Below are positions 18,453 to 26,360 of a stretch of DNA of 36,122 nucleotides, piece by piece. Numbering within the stretch: the stretch's first letter is position 1; each line of letters begins with the position of its first letter. Source of the stretch: Alphaproteobacteria bacterium (lineage in GTDB: Bacteria > Pseudomonadota > Alphaproteobacteria > SMXS01); NCBI GenBank assembly GCA_016124315.1, contig WGNW01000045.1:1-36122 (forward strand), given 5' to 3'. The position numbers and the translations under genes were made by a program. The notes below the pieces were generated by a model. That model made no database searches. It was given only the letters and a program-made list of their open reading frames with translations, and was not told where the DNA came from.

Positions 18453-20306
18453 CTATTGCCGCCAGAAGGCGATGAACCGGTGGTTCTGCTGCGCTCCGTC
18501 GTAGCCCGAGGTGGCCCGGGTCGGCAGTCCCTGGTTCATGGCCCCGTCGAATTCGGCCTGGTACTGGCCGGCGGTCATCGCGTGGCGGTCCTTGCGGGCG
18601 CCGGGCACCTGGGCGAACACCACGCTGTAGTACGCCTTGCCCTGGTGCATGTAGGCGTTGACGTAGGACGGCCGCCGGCCGGACTGGGCCTGCTCGTCGT
18701 AGAGTCCCTGGTACTGGGCCTCGGGCACCTGGGACTTCACCACCCAGCCGCCGATGTTCTCTGACCGCCACAGCACCGTGTAGCGCTGCTCGCCGCCGAC
18801 GGAGACGACCGAGATGTCGACCGGATAGAGGTGCTTGCCCTTGGCCTCGGCCATCACCGCCATGTGCTGGTCGTAGGTCAGGCCGTGCCGGGCGATGTAG
18901 CCGCCGGGCTTGTCCTTGACGAAGATGACCGAGTAGCGGGGCTGGCCGCCCACCAGCGAGCTGTCGACCATGACCGGGGCGTAGCCGTCGCCCTTCGCGG
19001 TGTCGAAGTTGCTCTGGTACTGCTGGGGCGTCAGCAGGAAGAAGGCGCGCCACGCGCCCTTGGCCGGCCGCCAGGTGAAGTTCAGGTAGGCTTTGCCGCC
19101 GACGCTGTAGCCGTCCAGCCATTCGGGCCAGAAGCCCGAATCCGCCAAGTGGTCGAACATCCGCTGGAAGTCGGCGGCGGCGTAGCCGTGCCGGGAGTAT
19201 TCGCCGCCCAGCGGCTCCGGCGGCCAGAACAGCACCGGTCCGTCGGGAATGCGGCTGCCGGCGAAGCGGGTCCACTTGTCGATGTCGGCATGGTTGCCGG
19301 AGACGACAGGCGTGGACAGGCCGCGCCGGAAGGCGAACTGGATGGGATTGCCGTCCTCGTCCTGCTGGTGGACGTGCAGGTGAGGGGCGCTGGAGTTGCC
19401 GCTGTTGCCGGCCAGGTAGAGCTGCTGGCCGGCGTGGATGCGCACCTGCTGCGCGGCCGGCACGTCCGCCTCGGAGTCAGCGCCCGCCTTGGAGTAGAGT
19501 TGCTGGTCGTGCGGGCACAGGCTGCTGGGGATGCTGCCGGTCTGGGCGTGGGCGTAGAGCACCAGGTTGCCGTCGTCCTGCAGCACCAGCAGATGGTTGC
19601 CGGCGCCCGACATCATGCCGTCGCGCCATTTCTGGTGCAGCCAGTCGCGCTGCTCGAACGGTTCGTCGAAGCTGTCGCCCAGCGCCGAGCTGAAGGGGCG
19701 CGGGTTCTGCGGCGCGTTGCGCCAGCAGCGGATGACGGTGCCGTCGGCCATGGCGTAGACCGGCTTGCCGTAGACGAAGTAGTCGCTGTTCTTGGGGTTC
19801 TTCCAGTCGGTGCCGTCGCGCACCTCGGACCATTGGTCGGTGCCGGGCTTCTTGCGCATGGCGCCGATGTCGTAGCCCCACATCTGGGAACCCGATGGCG
19901 AGTGGATCTTCTTGCCGACGTAGAAGCGCTCGCCCGGCACCAGTTCGTTGCCGAAGAAGGGCAGGTCGAACATCGCCTTGGTCAGCTTCCTCTGGGCTGG
20001 CGCGGCGCCCTTGAGGTGGGCGATCGCGCCCGGGGCCAGTTGGTAGGGCGCGTCGGTCGCGTCCCGGAGTGCCAGGCCCGCGGCGCCGGCGACGGGCACC
20101 GTCGTGCCGGGCGCGGGCGTCCGTTGGGGCGGGGCCGTCTGCAGCGGCTGCGACGCGCGTTCGGGCTGGCTCTGCTCGGCGCCGCTGGACGCCGGGGAAA
20201 CCCGCTGCAGGATCGTCCGGCGCGGTTCGCCGCCGTCGTCCTGGGCGAGGGTGATGGCCGGAAAGGCAAGAATAGGGGCAAGCAAGGCAAGGGCTGCGCG
20301 GTTCAT
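18453..20306 (-). CDS. Exported M23-like (LytM-fold) protein with C-terminal tandem repeats
   Basis: A 617-residue protein; the ATG at 20306 follows an AGGGAG ribosome site and starts a signal peptide (MNRAALALL, cleavage after LAQ near residue 21). A proline/alanine/glutamine-rich linker spans about residues 35-75. Residues about 125-330 resemble an M23 peptidase domain: a WGYDI segment at 143-147, VYAMADGTV, YAH at 251-253, and the HxH motif in APHLHVH at 307-313. M23 enzymes have His four residues before that Asp; here the position is Met142, so a zinc ligand may be lost. The C-terminal half (about 365-617) is about five 50-residue repeats with a Y-x3-F-D ... G-[YR]-x-P core, resembling the BTRD1-type bacterial tandem repeat. 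Cell-wall binding or hydrolysis in the periplasm is inferred. Confidence 0.75.
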   Translation of the reverse strand: MNRAALALLAPILAFPAITLAQDDGGEPRRTILQRVSPASSGAEQSQPERASQPLQTAPPQRTPAPGTTVPVAGAAGLALRDATDAPYQLAPGAIAHLKGAAPAQRKLTKAMFDLPFFGNELVPGERFYVGKKIHSPSGSQMWGYDIGAMRKKPGTDQWSEVRDGTDWKNPKNSDYFVYGKPVYAMADGTVIRCWRNAPQNPRPFSSALGDSFDEPFEQRDWLHQKWRDGMMSGAGNHLLVLQDDGNLVLYAHAQTGSIPSSLCPHDQQLYSKAGADSEADVPAAQQVRIHAGQQLYLAGNSGNSSAPHLHVHQQDEDGNPIQFAFRRGLSTPVVSGNHADIDKWTRFAGSRIPDGPVLFWPPEPLGGEYSRHGYAAADFQRMFDHLADSGFWPEWLDGYSVGGKAYLNFTWRPAKGAWRAFFLLTPQQYQSNFDTAKGDGYAPVMVDSSLVGGQPRYSVIFVKDKPGGYIARHGLTYDQHMAVMAEAKGKHLYPVDISVVSVGGEQRYTVLWRSENIGGWVVKSQVPEAQYQGLYDEQAQSGRRPSYVNAYMHQGKAYYSVVFAQVPGARKDRHAMTAGQYQAEFDGAMNQGLPTRATSGYDGAQQNHRFIAFWRQ

Positions 20307-20452
20307 GGCTGTTCTCCCTTCCCCGGCCATAAAATCCTGCCGGGGAACATGCCAGATGACACTGGCCATCCGTCGTCATGGCGGAAAGCCGCAGGCCTCG
20401 TCCGGCGGAAGAGTACGGTCGCGTTTGTGCCCGATCAACTGCGGCGCCCTTG

Positions 20453-20488
20453 GCCTAAGGTCACGAACTGGTTACCGCGTGGTTAGGC
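20453..20488. promoter_or_regulatory. Inverted repeat in the M23-like / adenylate-forming divergent region
   Basis: GCCTAA at 20453-20458 is mirrored by TTAGGC at 20483-20488 across 24 bp. The 289-bp spacer holds no gene. The repeat is upstream of the possible promoter at 20509 and might bind a regulator. Confidence 0.25.
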
Positions 20489-20508
20489 GGGGCGGGAAGA
20501 TGCCGCCA

Positions 20509-20538
20509 TTGCGTGCGTCATCCTCCATGAAATATCAA
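20509..20538 (+). promoter_or_regulatory. Possible promoter of the adenylate-forming enzyme gene
   Basis: TTGCGT at 20509-20514 and TATCAA at 20533-20538 are 18 bp apart, each matching the sigma70 consensus at four of six positions, about 58 bp before the ATG at 20596. Confidence 0.35.
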
Positions 20539-20595
20539 TGGACGTGGAGGGTGCGCCTCGGTATCCGGGTCCGCCTCAGCAGGAAAGATTTCGCC

Positions 20596-22134
20596 ATGAC
20601 CGCCGCCTGGTCCAACATTACAGACGCCATTTTCGAGCACGCCGCCGCCCGGCCCGATGCCGCTGCCGTGATCGAGGGGCCGCACACCATCACCTTTCGC
20701 CGGTTTGCCGAACTGATCGGCAAGTGCGCGGTGCATCTTTCGCAGCTCGGGGTGAAGTCCGGCGACCGGGTCGGCGTGCGTATGACCAACAGCGCCGACC
20801 ACCTGATCCTGTCGCTGGCCCTGTTGCGGCTGGGGGCGGTGAAGTTCGAGCTGGGCGCCCACACGTCGCAGGCCGACCTCGAGGCGGTGACGCGCAAGTT
20901 CTCCCTCGGCACCCTGTTCCTCGAGCCGCCGATGAAGCTCTATCGCGGCGCCCGCTGCGTGCCCGTCGACCTCAGCTGGCGCGAGGCCGTGGATGCGTGC
21001 GAGGGAGACCAGCGGCACGACGACGGCACCGGCGAGCCGTGGTTCTGCAACTTGACGTCCGGGAGCACGGGCACGCCGCGCGCGGTGCCGGTCACCCACC
21101 AGCAGGTCGTCGAGCGCTTCCGGAGTCTCGGCGAAAGCTATGCTGATACCGGCATCTTCTCGGGGGAGACGCCGGCCACCTATCTCCAGTTCGGCAGCCT
21201 GGGCTTCGCCGGCTTCCACGCCTTCATGCTCTACCAGGTGATGGCCGGCGCCACGGCCGTTCCGGTGCCCGACTTCGCCACGTTCTACGACATCGTGCGG
21301 CACGTGAACTACTTCGACGACGTGGTCGCCATGGTGATGCCGGGCATGTGCGAGGTTTTCGTCTCCTGCGCCCAGAAACAGGTCATGCTGTTCCCGCGGG
21401 TCCGCGCCCTCGTTTCCGGCGGCGGCTTCCTGCGCGGCGAATTGAAGAAGAACATGCTGTCACGGGTGACGCCGCACTTCTACGAGATCTACGGAGCCTC
21501 CGGCAGCGGCTGGATGTCCGTGCTCCGGCCGTCGGACATGGCCCGCCGCGCCGAAAGCGTGGGCAAGCCCACGGAGGGATGGGAGGTGGAGATCGTTGAC
21601 AACGGTGGCAAGGACGTCGGCAAGAACCGTGTCGGCTATCTGCGCTGCCGCTCCGCGACGAATTCCGCCAATTATCTGCTGGCGGAGGACAGCGCTGAAG
21701 GCGGCGAGGGGTTTCGCGACGGCTGGTATTACCCCGGCGACCTGGCCCAGCGCGACGGCAGCGGCTACCTCTATCTGAAAGGTCGCCTCAACGACGTCAT
21801 CCGGCGCAACGGCGTCGAGATCTTTCCGGCCGAGGTGGAGGCAGCGATGGCGACGCATGACGGCGTCCGCGACGTGGCGGTGACCGGAATCAACGTCCGG
21901 GGAGGCCAGGAGGTGGTCGCGATCGTGGTCGCCAAGGAAGGCGCCAGCCACGAGGATCTCGTCGCCCATTGCAAGGCGAAGTTGCCGGTGGAAAAGCGTC
22001 CCGGCGCCATCGCCTACACCGACGACCTGCCCCTTACGCCGGCCGGCAAGGTCGACAGGGGACGGGTTAAGGCGATGGCGCGGCAGGTGCTCGAACGGGC
22101 CGCGCAGTCACGCAAGCCGGCGGGTGACGCGTAG
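20596..22134 (+). CDS. Class I adenylate-forming enzyme (acyl-CoA synthetase-like)
   Basis: A 512-residue ANL-superfamily protein that activates a carboxylate as acyl-AMP and then usually transfers it to CoA. The phosphate-binding A3 motif is TSGSTGTPRAV at residues 154-164. A5 appears as YEIYGASGSGW, A7 as WYYPGDLAQRDGSGYLYLKGR, A8 as RLNDVIRRNGVEIFPAEVE, and the C-terminal catalytic Lys is in LTPAGKVDR. The ATG at 20596 follows AGGAAAG by 8 nt; the longer open frame upstream overlaps the divergent gene. No carrier protein or biosynthetic partner lies nearby, so a stand-alone acyl-CoA ligase is the simplest reading. The substrate is unknown. It converges on the EAL protein gene. Confidence 0.87.
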   Translation: MTAAWSNITDAIFEHAAARPDAAAVIEGPHTITFRRFAELIGKCAVHLSQLGVKSGDRVGVRMTNSADHLILSLALLRLGAVKFELGAHTSQADLEAVTRKFSLGTLFLEPPMKLYRGARCVPVDLSWREAVDACEGDQRHDDGTGEPWFCNLTSGSTGTPRAVPVTHQQVVERFRSLGESYADTGIFSGETPATYLQFGSLGFAGFHAFMLYQVMAGATAVPVPDFATFYDIVRHVNYFDDVVAMVMPGMCEVFVSCAQKQVMLFPRVRALVSGGGFLRGELKKNMLSRVTPHFYEIYGASGSGWMSVLRPSDMARRAESVGKPTEGWEVEIVDNGGKDVGKNRVGYLRCRSATNSANYLLAEDSAEGGEGFRDGWYYPGDLAQRDGSGYLYLKGRLNDVIRRNGVEIFPAEVEAAMATHDGVRDVAVTGINVRGGQEVVAIVVAKEGASHEDLVAHCKAKLPVEKRPGAIAYTDDLPLTPAGKVDRGRVKAMARQVLERAAQSRKPAGDA

Positions 22135-22135
22135 C

Positions 22136-22153
22136 CGCGGGGCACCGCCCGCG
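22136..22153. terminator. Possible bidirectional terminator
   Basis: CGCGGG and CCCGCG form a 6-bp stem with a 6-nt loop in the 39-bp gap between the convergent adenylate-forming and EAL genes. No T-run follows, so confidence is low. Confidence 0.3.
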
Positions 22154-22173
22154 CAACGGGTCGTGGCGGCCGT

Positions 22174-24072
22174 TCAACCGCCGATCGTGGCGGATGCCAG
22201 CCGATCGGGCGACTGCTTCGCTTCCTTCTTGAGCGCGCTCATGAGCTGGACAACCTCCTCGGTGGTGAGGATGTCCCGCCCTGCCGGAACACGCAGCACG
22301 GCGGCGCTGACCGATAGCAGCGGGAAGGCGCGTTCGCGGCCGTCGCGGTCCTCGCCCAGGATGAAGCCCCTGGTCCTGGCCTCGACGCCGTAAAGGCTGC
22401 GCACCTCGTGGGTGAACTGGTTCTGCAGCCTGCCGATCTCAGGCATGGCCTCCGCCAGGCCGGCGCCCTGGAACCCGGCGAAGAAGTCATCGCCCCCGAT
22501 GTGGCCGGTGAAGCTGGCGGCGCGCAAGATGCGGCGCATGATCTCCGAGAACATCAGGATGGCCCGGTCGCCGACGCGGAAGCCGTAGCGATCGTTGAAC
22601 GGCTTGAAGTGATCGAAGTCGAAATAGACGAAAAGATAGTCCTCGGTCGTGTTCATCAGGGACTGTGAGACGAATTCCTCGATCAGCGTGTTGCCTGGCA
22701 TCCGGGTGAGTGGATTCTGGTCGCGGGCGATGGTGAGGCTCTTTTCCGTGAGGATGCCGAGCAGGGACTGCGCGTCCAGGGTGCCGACATAGTGCCGGTT
22801 CTCGGTGACGATGGCGCACTGGGCCGGATTATCGATGGAGAACACCTCGAGAATGTGTTCCGCGCGGCTGTTGACGTCCACCACCGGACAGCGCCAGACG
22901 ATCTTCTCGAGGCTGACCTTGGAACTGGGATTCGACAGCAGGTCGCGGCCGAAGCGCGAGTAGACGTAGTATTTGACGTCCGCCTCGCGCACCACGCCCA
23001 CCGGCACCCCCATGCTGTCGACCACCGGGAAATAGGCCAGCCGCGGACGGTCGGAGAACATCTGCAGCACCTCGAGCATGGACGTCTCGACGTGCAAGGG
23101 CTCGAGCGGCTGCACCTTGTCCTTGATGAACTGGTAGTCGCTGGTCTTGCGCCGCCTTTCCCGGGCGCTCAGGACCTCGACCTCCTCGTAGTGCATCCGC
23201 AGCGCGCCGATATCCGCCGTGGGCGCCTGCACGAGATAGCCCTGGATGAGGTCGCACCCCAACTCCTTGCAGGTGAGGAATTCGCGCTCGGACTGCACGC
23301 CTTCGGCAATCACCGAAATGCCCAGCAGGCGGGCCATGTTGACGATGTGCGACAGCAGGTGTCGCTTCCGGGTGTCCCGGTCGATGCCGTCGATGAAGAA
23401 GCGGTCGACCTTGACGTAGTTGGGCTCGACCCGATAGAGCAGCTGAAGACCCGAGAAACCGACACCGAAGTCGTCGATTGCGATGTTCAGTCCTTGCGCC
23501 TTGATGCGCTCGAGGGTTTGCATCATCGTCTGGTCGTTGCGCACCGGGTGGCGCTCGGAGATCTCGAAGATCACACCCGACGGATGCAGTCCCCGGCTCG
23601 CCATGGTTTCGGCCAGGGAACCGCCCGGACCGGTCAGACGGTCGATCACCCGGTTGTCCACGTTGACGAACAGCTTCACCTTTGTGGCGAAGGGCAGGGT
23701 GGAGAACTTGGCGACGGCCATCTCGCGCAGGCGGGCGTCGACCTCCGCCAGCACGCCCTCGGCGGCGCAGGTGTCCAGCAGGTCCTGCGGATCGGCGAAG
23801 CCGGCCCGCTCGGTTTCCCGCAGCAGCGCCTCGAAGGCGAAGCAGACGCCGGAATGGCTGTTGACGATGGGCTGAAAGGCATAGTCGAGCAGGGAGAGAG
23901 TCTGCAGCCAGCGATCGTTCAGCTCCGGCCGGCGGGTCTCGGCGTCCTTGAGGGGGCCGTCCCCGCTCCGCGGCCCCGGCGAACGGTTTTCGCCCAGGGG
24001 CCTGTCCGGGCCGGGCCCGAGGGTCGGACGGAGCGCCGGCGCCACGCCGAAAGAGTGGAGATGTCGATCCAT
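22174..24072 (-). CDS. Cyclic-di-GMP signalling protein, EAL-CBS-GGDEF
   Basis: A 632-residue cytoplasmic protein with no membrane segment. An unstructured Pro/Arg-rich start (1-50) is followed by an EAL phosphodiesterase domain (about 60-300) with its metal and catalytic residues visible: EALLR at 81-85, Asn137, Glu170, Asp200-Asp201 (IDDFG), Lys221, Glu257 and Gln277. Two CBS motifs (about 320-445) follow, and then a GGDEF domain (about 450-630) whose signature is GGDDF at 526-530, where active cyclases have GG[DE]EF. The FDFDHFKPFNDRYG segment is otherwise conserved. The EAL domain looks active; the GGDEF domain may be a regulator or GTP sensor. CBS domains commonly bind adenine nucleotides. 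It is preceded by a consensus -10 and direct repeats. Confidence 0.92.
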   Translation of the reverse strand: MDRHLHSFGVAPALRPTLGPGPDRPLGENRSPGPRSGDGPLKDAETRRPELNDRWLQTLSLLDYAFQPIVNSHSGVCFAFEALLRETERAGFADPQDLLDTCAAEGVLAEVDARLREMAVAKFSTLPFATKVKLFVNVDNRVIDRLTGPGGSLAETMASRGLHPSGVIFEISERHPVRNDQTMMQTLERIKAQGLNIAIDDFGVGFSGLQLLYRVEPNYVKVDRFFIDGIDRDTRKRHLLSHIVNMARLLGISVIAEGVQSEREFLTCKELGCDLIQGYLVQAPTADIGALRMHYEEVEVLSARERRRKTSDYQFIKDKVQPLEPLHVETSMLEVLQMFSDRPRLAYFPVVDSMGVPVGVVREADVKYYVYSRFGRDLLSNPSSKVSLEKIVWRCPVVDVNSRAEHILEVFSIDNPAQCAIVTENRHYVGTLDAQSLLGILTEKSLTIARDQNPLTRMPGNTLIEEFVSQSLMNTTEDYLFVYFDFDHFKPFNDRYGFRVGDRAILMFSEIMRRILRAASFTGHIGGDDFFAGFQGAGLAEAMPEIGRLQNQFTHEVRSLYGVEARTRGFILGEDRDGRERAFPLLSVSAAVLRVPAGRDILTTEEVVQLMSALKKEAKQSPDRLASATIGG

Positions 24073-24154
24073 ATCGCTGCCCTGTGCCGGGAACCGCCGC
24101 CCGCCGAGGAGACATCAACATCAACTGACTCAGTATTTGTCGTGCGTCAACGGG

Positions 24155-24202
24155 ATTATACGACTGTGACAAAATCTTAATTTCGATTATGACTTAATTT
24201 CG
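24155..24202 (-). promoter_or_regulatory. Promoter region of the EAL-CBS-GGDEF gene with direct repeats
   Basis: Reading the minus strand, a perfect TATAAT lies at 24160-24155, 83 bp before the start codon at 24072. No good -35 is 17 bp upstream; instead two identical 10-bp direct repeats, CTTAATTTCG on the plus strand (24176-24185 and 24193-24202), lie there with 17 bp start-to-start spacing. This fits an activator-dependent promoter. Confidence 0.45.
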
Positions 24203-24347
24203 TTTCACCGTTTCTGGTCCATCGGCACGGTTTAAAGGAACAATCGAAGTATTTAACATGAGTTTGACGGGTCGGGAGGCAGTGTTCCACGGCTCGCAGC
24301 CGCGCGCGGGCAACCGGCGCGGGCAGCGGATCGGCCGGGAGTCGCGA

Positions 24348-24527
24348 TTAGAGTTCGGGCGTGTCCCGCATCAGCCGCCGTCGCGCGAACTTGCGGGCCG
24401 CCTCGCTAGGCAGCATCTCGAGGGTGATGACTCCCTGATCCACGAGAACCTCGATCAGGTCTTCCAGAACGCGGATGAAGTCGCGATCCTGTTCGTCCAG
24501 AATCTTGTCGATGATGTGTTGGGCCAT
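24348..24527 (-). CDS. Small alpha-helical protein of 59 residues, function unknown
   Basis: A short gene. From the ATG read at 24527 the protein begins MAQHIIDKILDEQDRDF and ends RRLMRDTPEL at a TAA at 24350-24348. An AAGGTG ribosome site lies 7-8 nt upstream. Leu, Ile, Glu and Asp recur with helical periodicity, then a basic segment (RKFARRR) near the C-terminus. The acidic-amphipathic then basic pattern suggests a helical binding protein, and the wording recalls small hypothetical proteins common in alphaproteobacteria, but I assign no function. The overlapping open frame on the plus strand has no comparable features. It lies between the divergent trkH and the downstream EAL gene. Confidence 0.65.
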   Translation of the reverse strand: MAQHIIDKILDEQDRDFIRVLEDLIEVLVDQGVITLEMLPSEAARKFARRRLMRDTPEL

Positions 24528-24750
24528 CGTCTTTCACCTTGTTAACGACGAGCGCGCCGCCCCCAAACGGCCTCGCAACGTCGCATTGAACAAGAGTAAT
24601 AATGATTGGTGATCTTAGGAGGGGAGTGGGAATGGGACACGTTAAGTTTTGTAACGGAATGGCCGGCATGCCGCGGTTTCCGCGGGTTCGGCCAACCCGG
24701 CTGCGGTCGATCGGCCTGATGCCCGGCTGGACGGCGCGTAGGGAAAACTG

Positions 24751-26213
24751 GTGATCGATCTCCGCCCCATCCTCCAGGTCGTCGGCATGCTGCTCAGTAT
24801 CCTGGCGCTGACCATGCTGGTTCCCGCCTTCGTCGACATCGCCTATGCGGAAATGGAAAGCGCTGGCTTCCTCGGAGCAGCGGCGATTACCGGCTTTGCC
24901 GGCATGCTGCTGTGGGTCAGCAACCGCGGCCACCACCGCGCCGAACTGGGGCTGCGCCAGGCCTTCCTGCTGACCGCCTTGACCTGGGCGGCGGTCTCCG
25001 CGTTCGCCTCGCTGCCGCTGATGTTCGGGCGGTCGCGGCTCAGCTACGTGGACGCCTTCTTCGAGACCATGTCGGGGCTGACCACTACCGGCTCCACGGT
25101 GATCGTCGGTCTCGATTCCATGCCGCCGGGCCTGCTGCTGTGGCGGGCGCTGCTGCACGGCATGGGCGGCGTGGGGATCATCGTCATGGCGCTGGCGCTG
25201 CTGCCGGTGCTGGGGTCGGCGGCATGCAGCTGTTCCGCACGGAATCCTCCGACAAGTCGGAGAAGCTGCTGCCCAGCACCGGCGCGCTGGCCCTCGCCAT
25301 CACCAAGGTCTACCTGGTGCTGACATCGCTGTGCGCGCTGCTCTACCTGATGGGCGGCATGTCGCTGTTGGACGCGGTCTGCCACGCCCTCTCGACGGTT
25401 TCGACCGGCGGCTTCTCCAATTACGACGCGTCGTTCGCCCATTTCCATAGCCTCTACCTGGACTGCGTGGCCATCGTGTTCATGCTGGCCGGCGCTCTGC
25501 CGTTCACCGTCTACGTGGCGCTGACCAGCCGGAAGCTGTCGGCCCGCACCCTGCCGGGCCTGTTCGACGAGCAGATTCGCTGGTTCCTGGTTTTCTGTGC
25601 CTTCGCCTCGGTCATCATGGCGGTCTGGGTCGCGGTCACCACCGACGTGGGACCGTTCCAGGCGCTCCGCCTCGCCACCTTCAACGTGGTTTCCGTCATC
25701 ACCACCACGGGCTTCGTCTCGACCGACTACATGCAATGGGGCGTCGCGGCGGCCATGATGTTCTTCGCGCTCTACTTCACCGGCGGCTGCACCGGCTCGA
25801 CGGCGGGCTCGGTCAAGGTGTTTCGGCACCAGGTGCTGTTCCAGGCCATCCGCCGGATCCTGTTCCGCATGGTCAATCCGCACGGCGTGATGAGCCTGAA
25901 GCTTGACCAGACGCCGGTGAGCGAGGAGACGCTCGCGTCGGTGATGGCGTTCATGTTCCTCTACGCCGCGACTATCTTCGTGATCGGCCTGGGCATCACC
26001 ATGACCGGGCTCGACTTCGTGACATCGATTTCGTCGGCCGCCACGGCGGTGGCCAATGTGGGGCCGGCGCTGGGCGACATCGCCGGCCCGGTCGGCAACT
26101 ATTCGAGCTTCCCTGCCGTCGCCAAGGTGCTGATGAGCCTCGGCATGCTGCTCGGCCGGCTGGAGCTCTTCACCGTCCTGGTGCTGCTGACGCCCCGTTT
26201 CTGGCGCCTCTAG
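24751..26213 (+). pseudogene. trkH: TrkH-family potassium transporter, interrupted by a one-base frameshift
   Basis: TrkH is the membrane subunit of the Trk potassium uptake system. The reading frame begins at a GTG (24751) after AGGGAA and runs through the first half: MIDLRPILQVVGMLLS, then the first pore loop TTTGST. At the G-run 25212-25215 the frame changes: the expected LLPVLGVGGMQLFRTESSD is obtained only if one G is added. The remainder is intact in the +1 frame, with pore loops STGGF, TTTGF and NVGP and the final LLTPRFWRL. Restored length would be about 487 residues, normal for TrkH. Either the gene is a recent pseudogene, the base is a sequencing error, or slippage rescues it. No trkA is nearby. 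It lies between the small helical gene and hypF. Confidence 0.85.
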
Positions 26214-26360
26214 CGCACAGCCTACCCGTGTCGACGGCACCGCGCGGTCGCGGTACCATGGCAGGCGTTGCTCGACGGTCGCAGATACCGCGCCGGCAGG
26301 GAATGGCCGGCGACCGAGGCCCACGGGCCGCCGAGCTTGGAATGTCTCCGTGTGACGGCG

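Noticed and set aside
24258..24545. Plus-strand 95-codon open frame
   Set aside because: It overlaps the better supported minus-strand 59-residue gene, and its composition looks like an opposite-strand shadow.
26259..26271. TGGCAGGCGTTGC upstream of hypF as a sigma54 promoter
   Set aside because: Only 8 bp lie between the GG and GC elements, where 10 bp are required.
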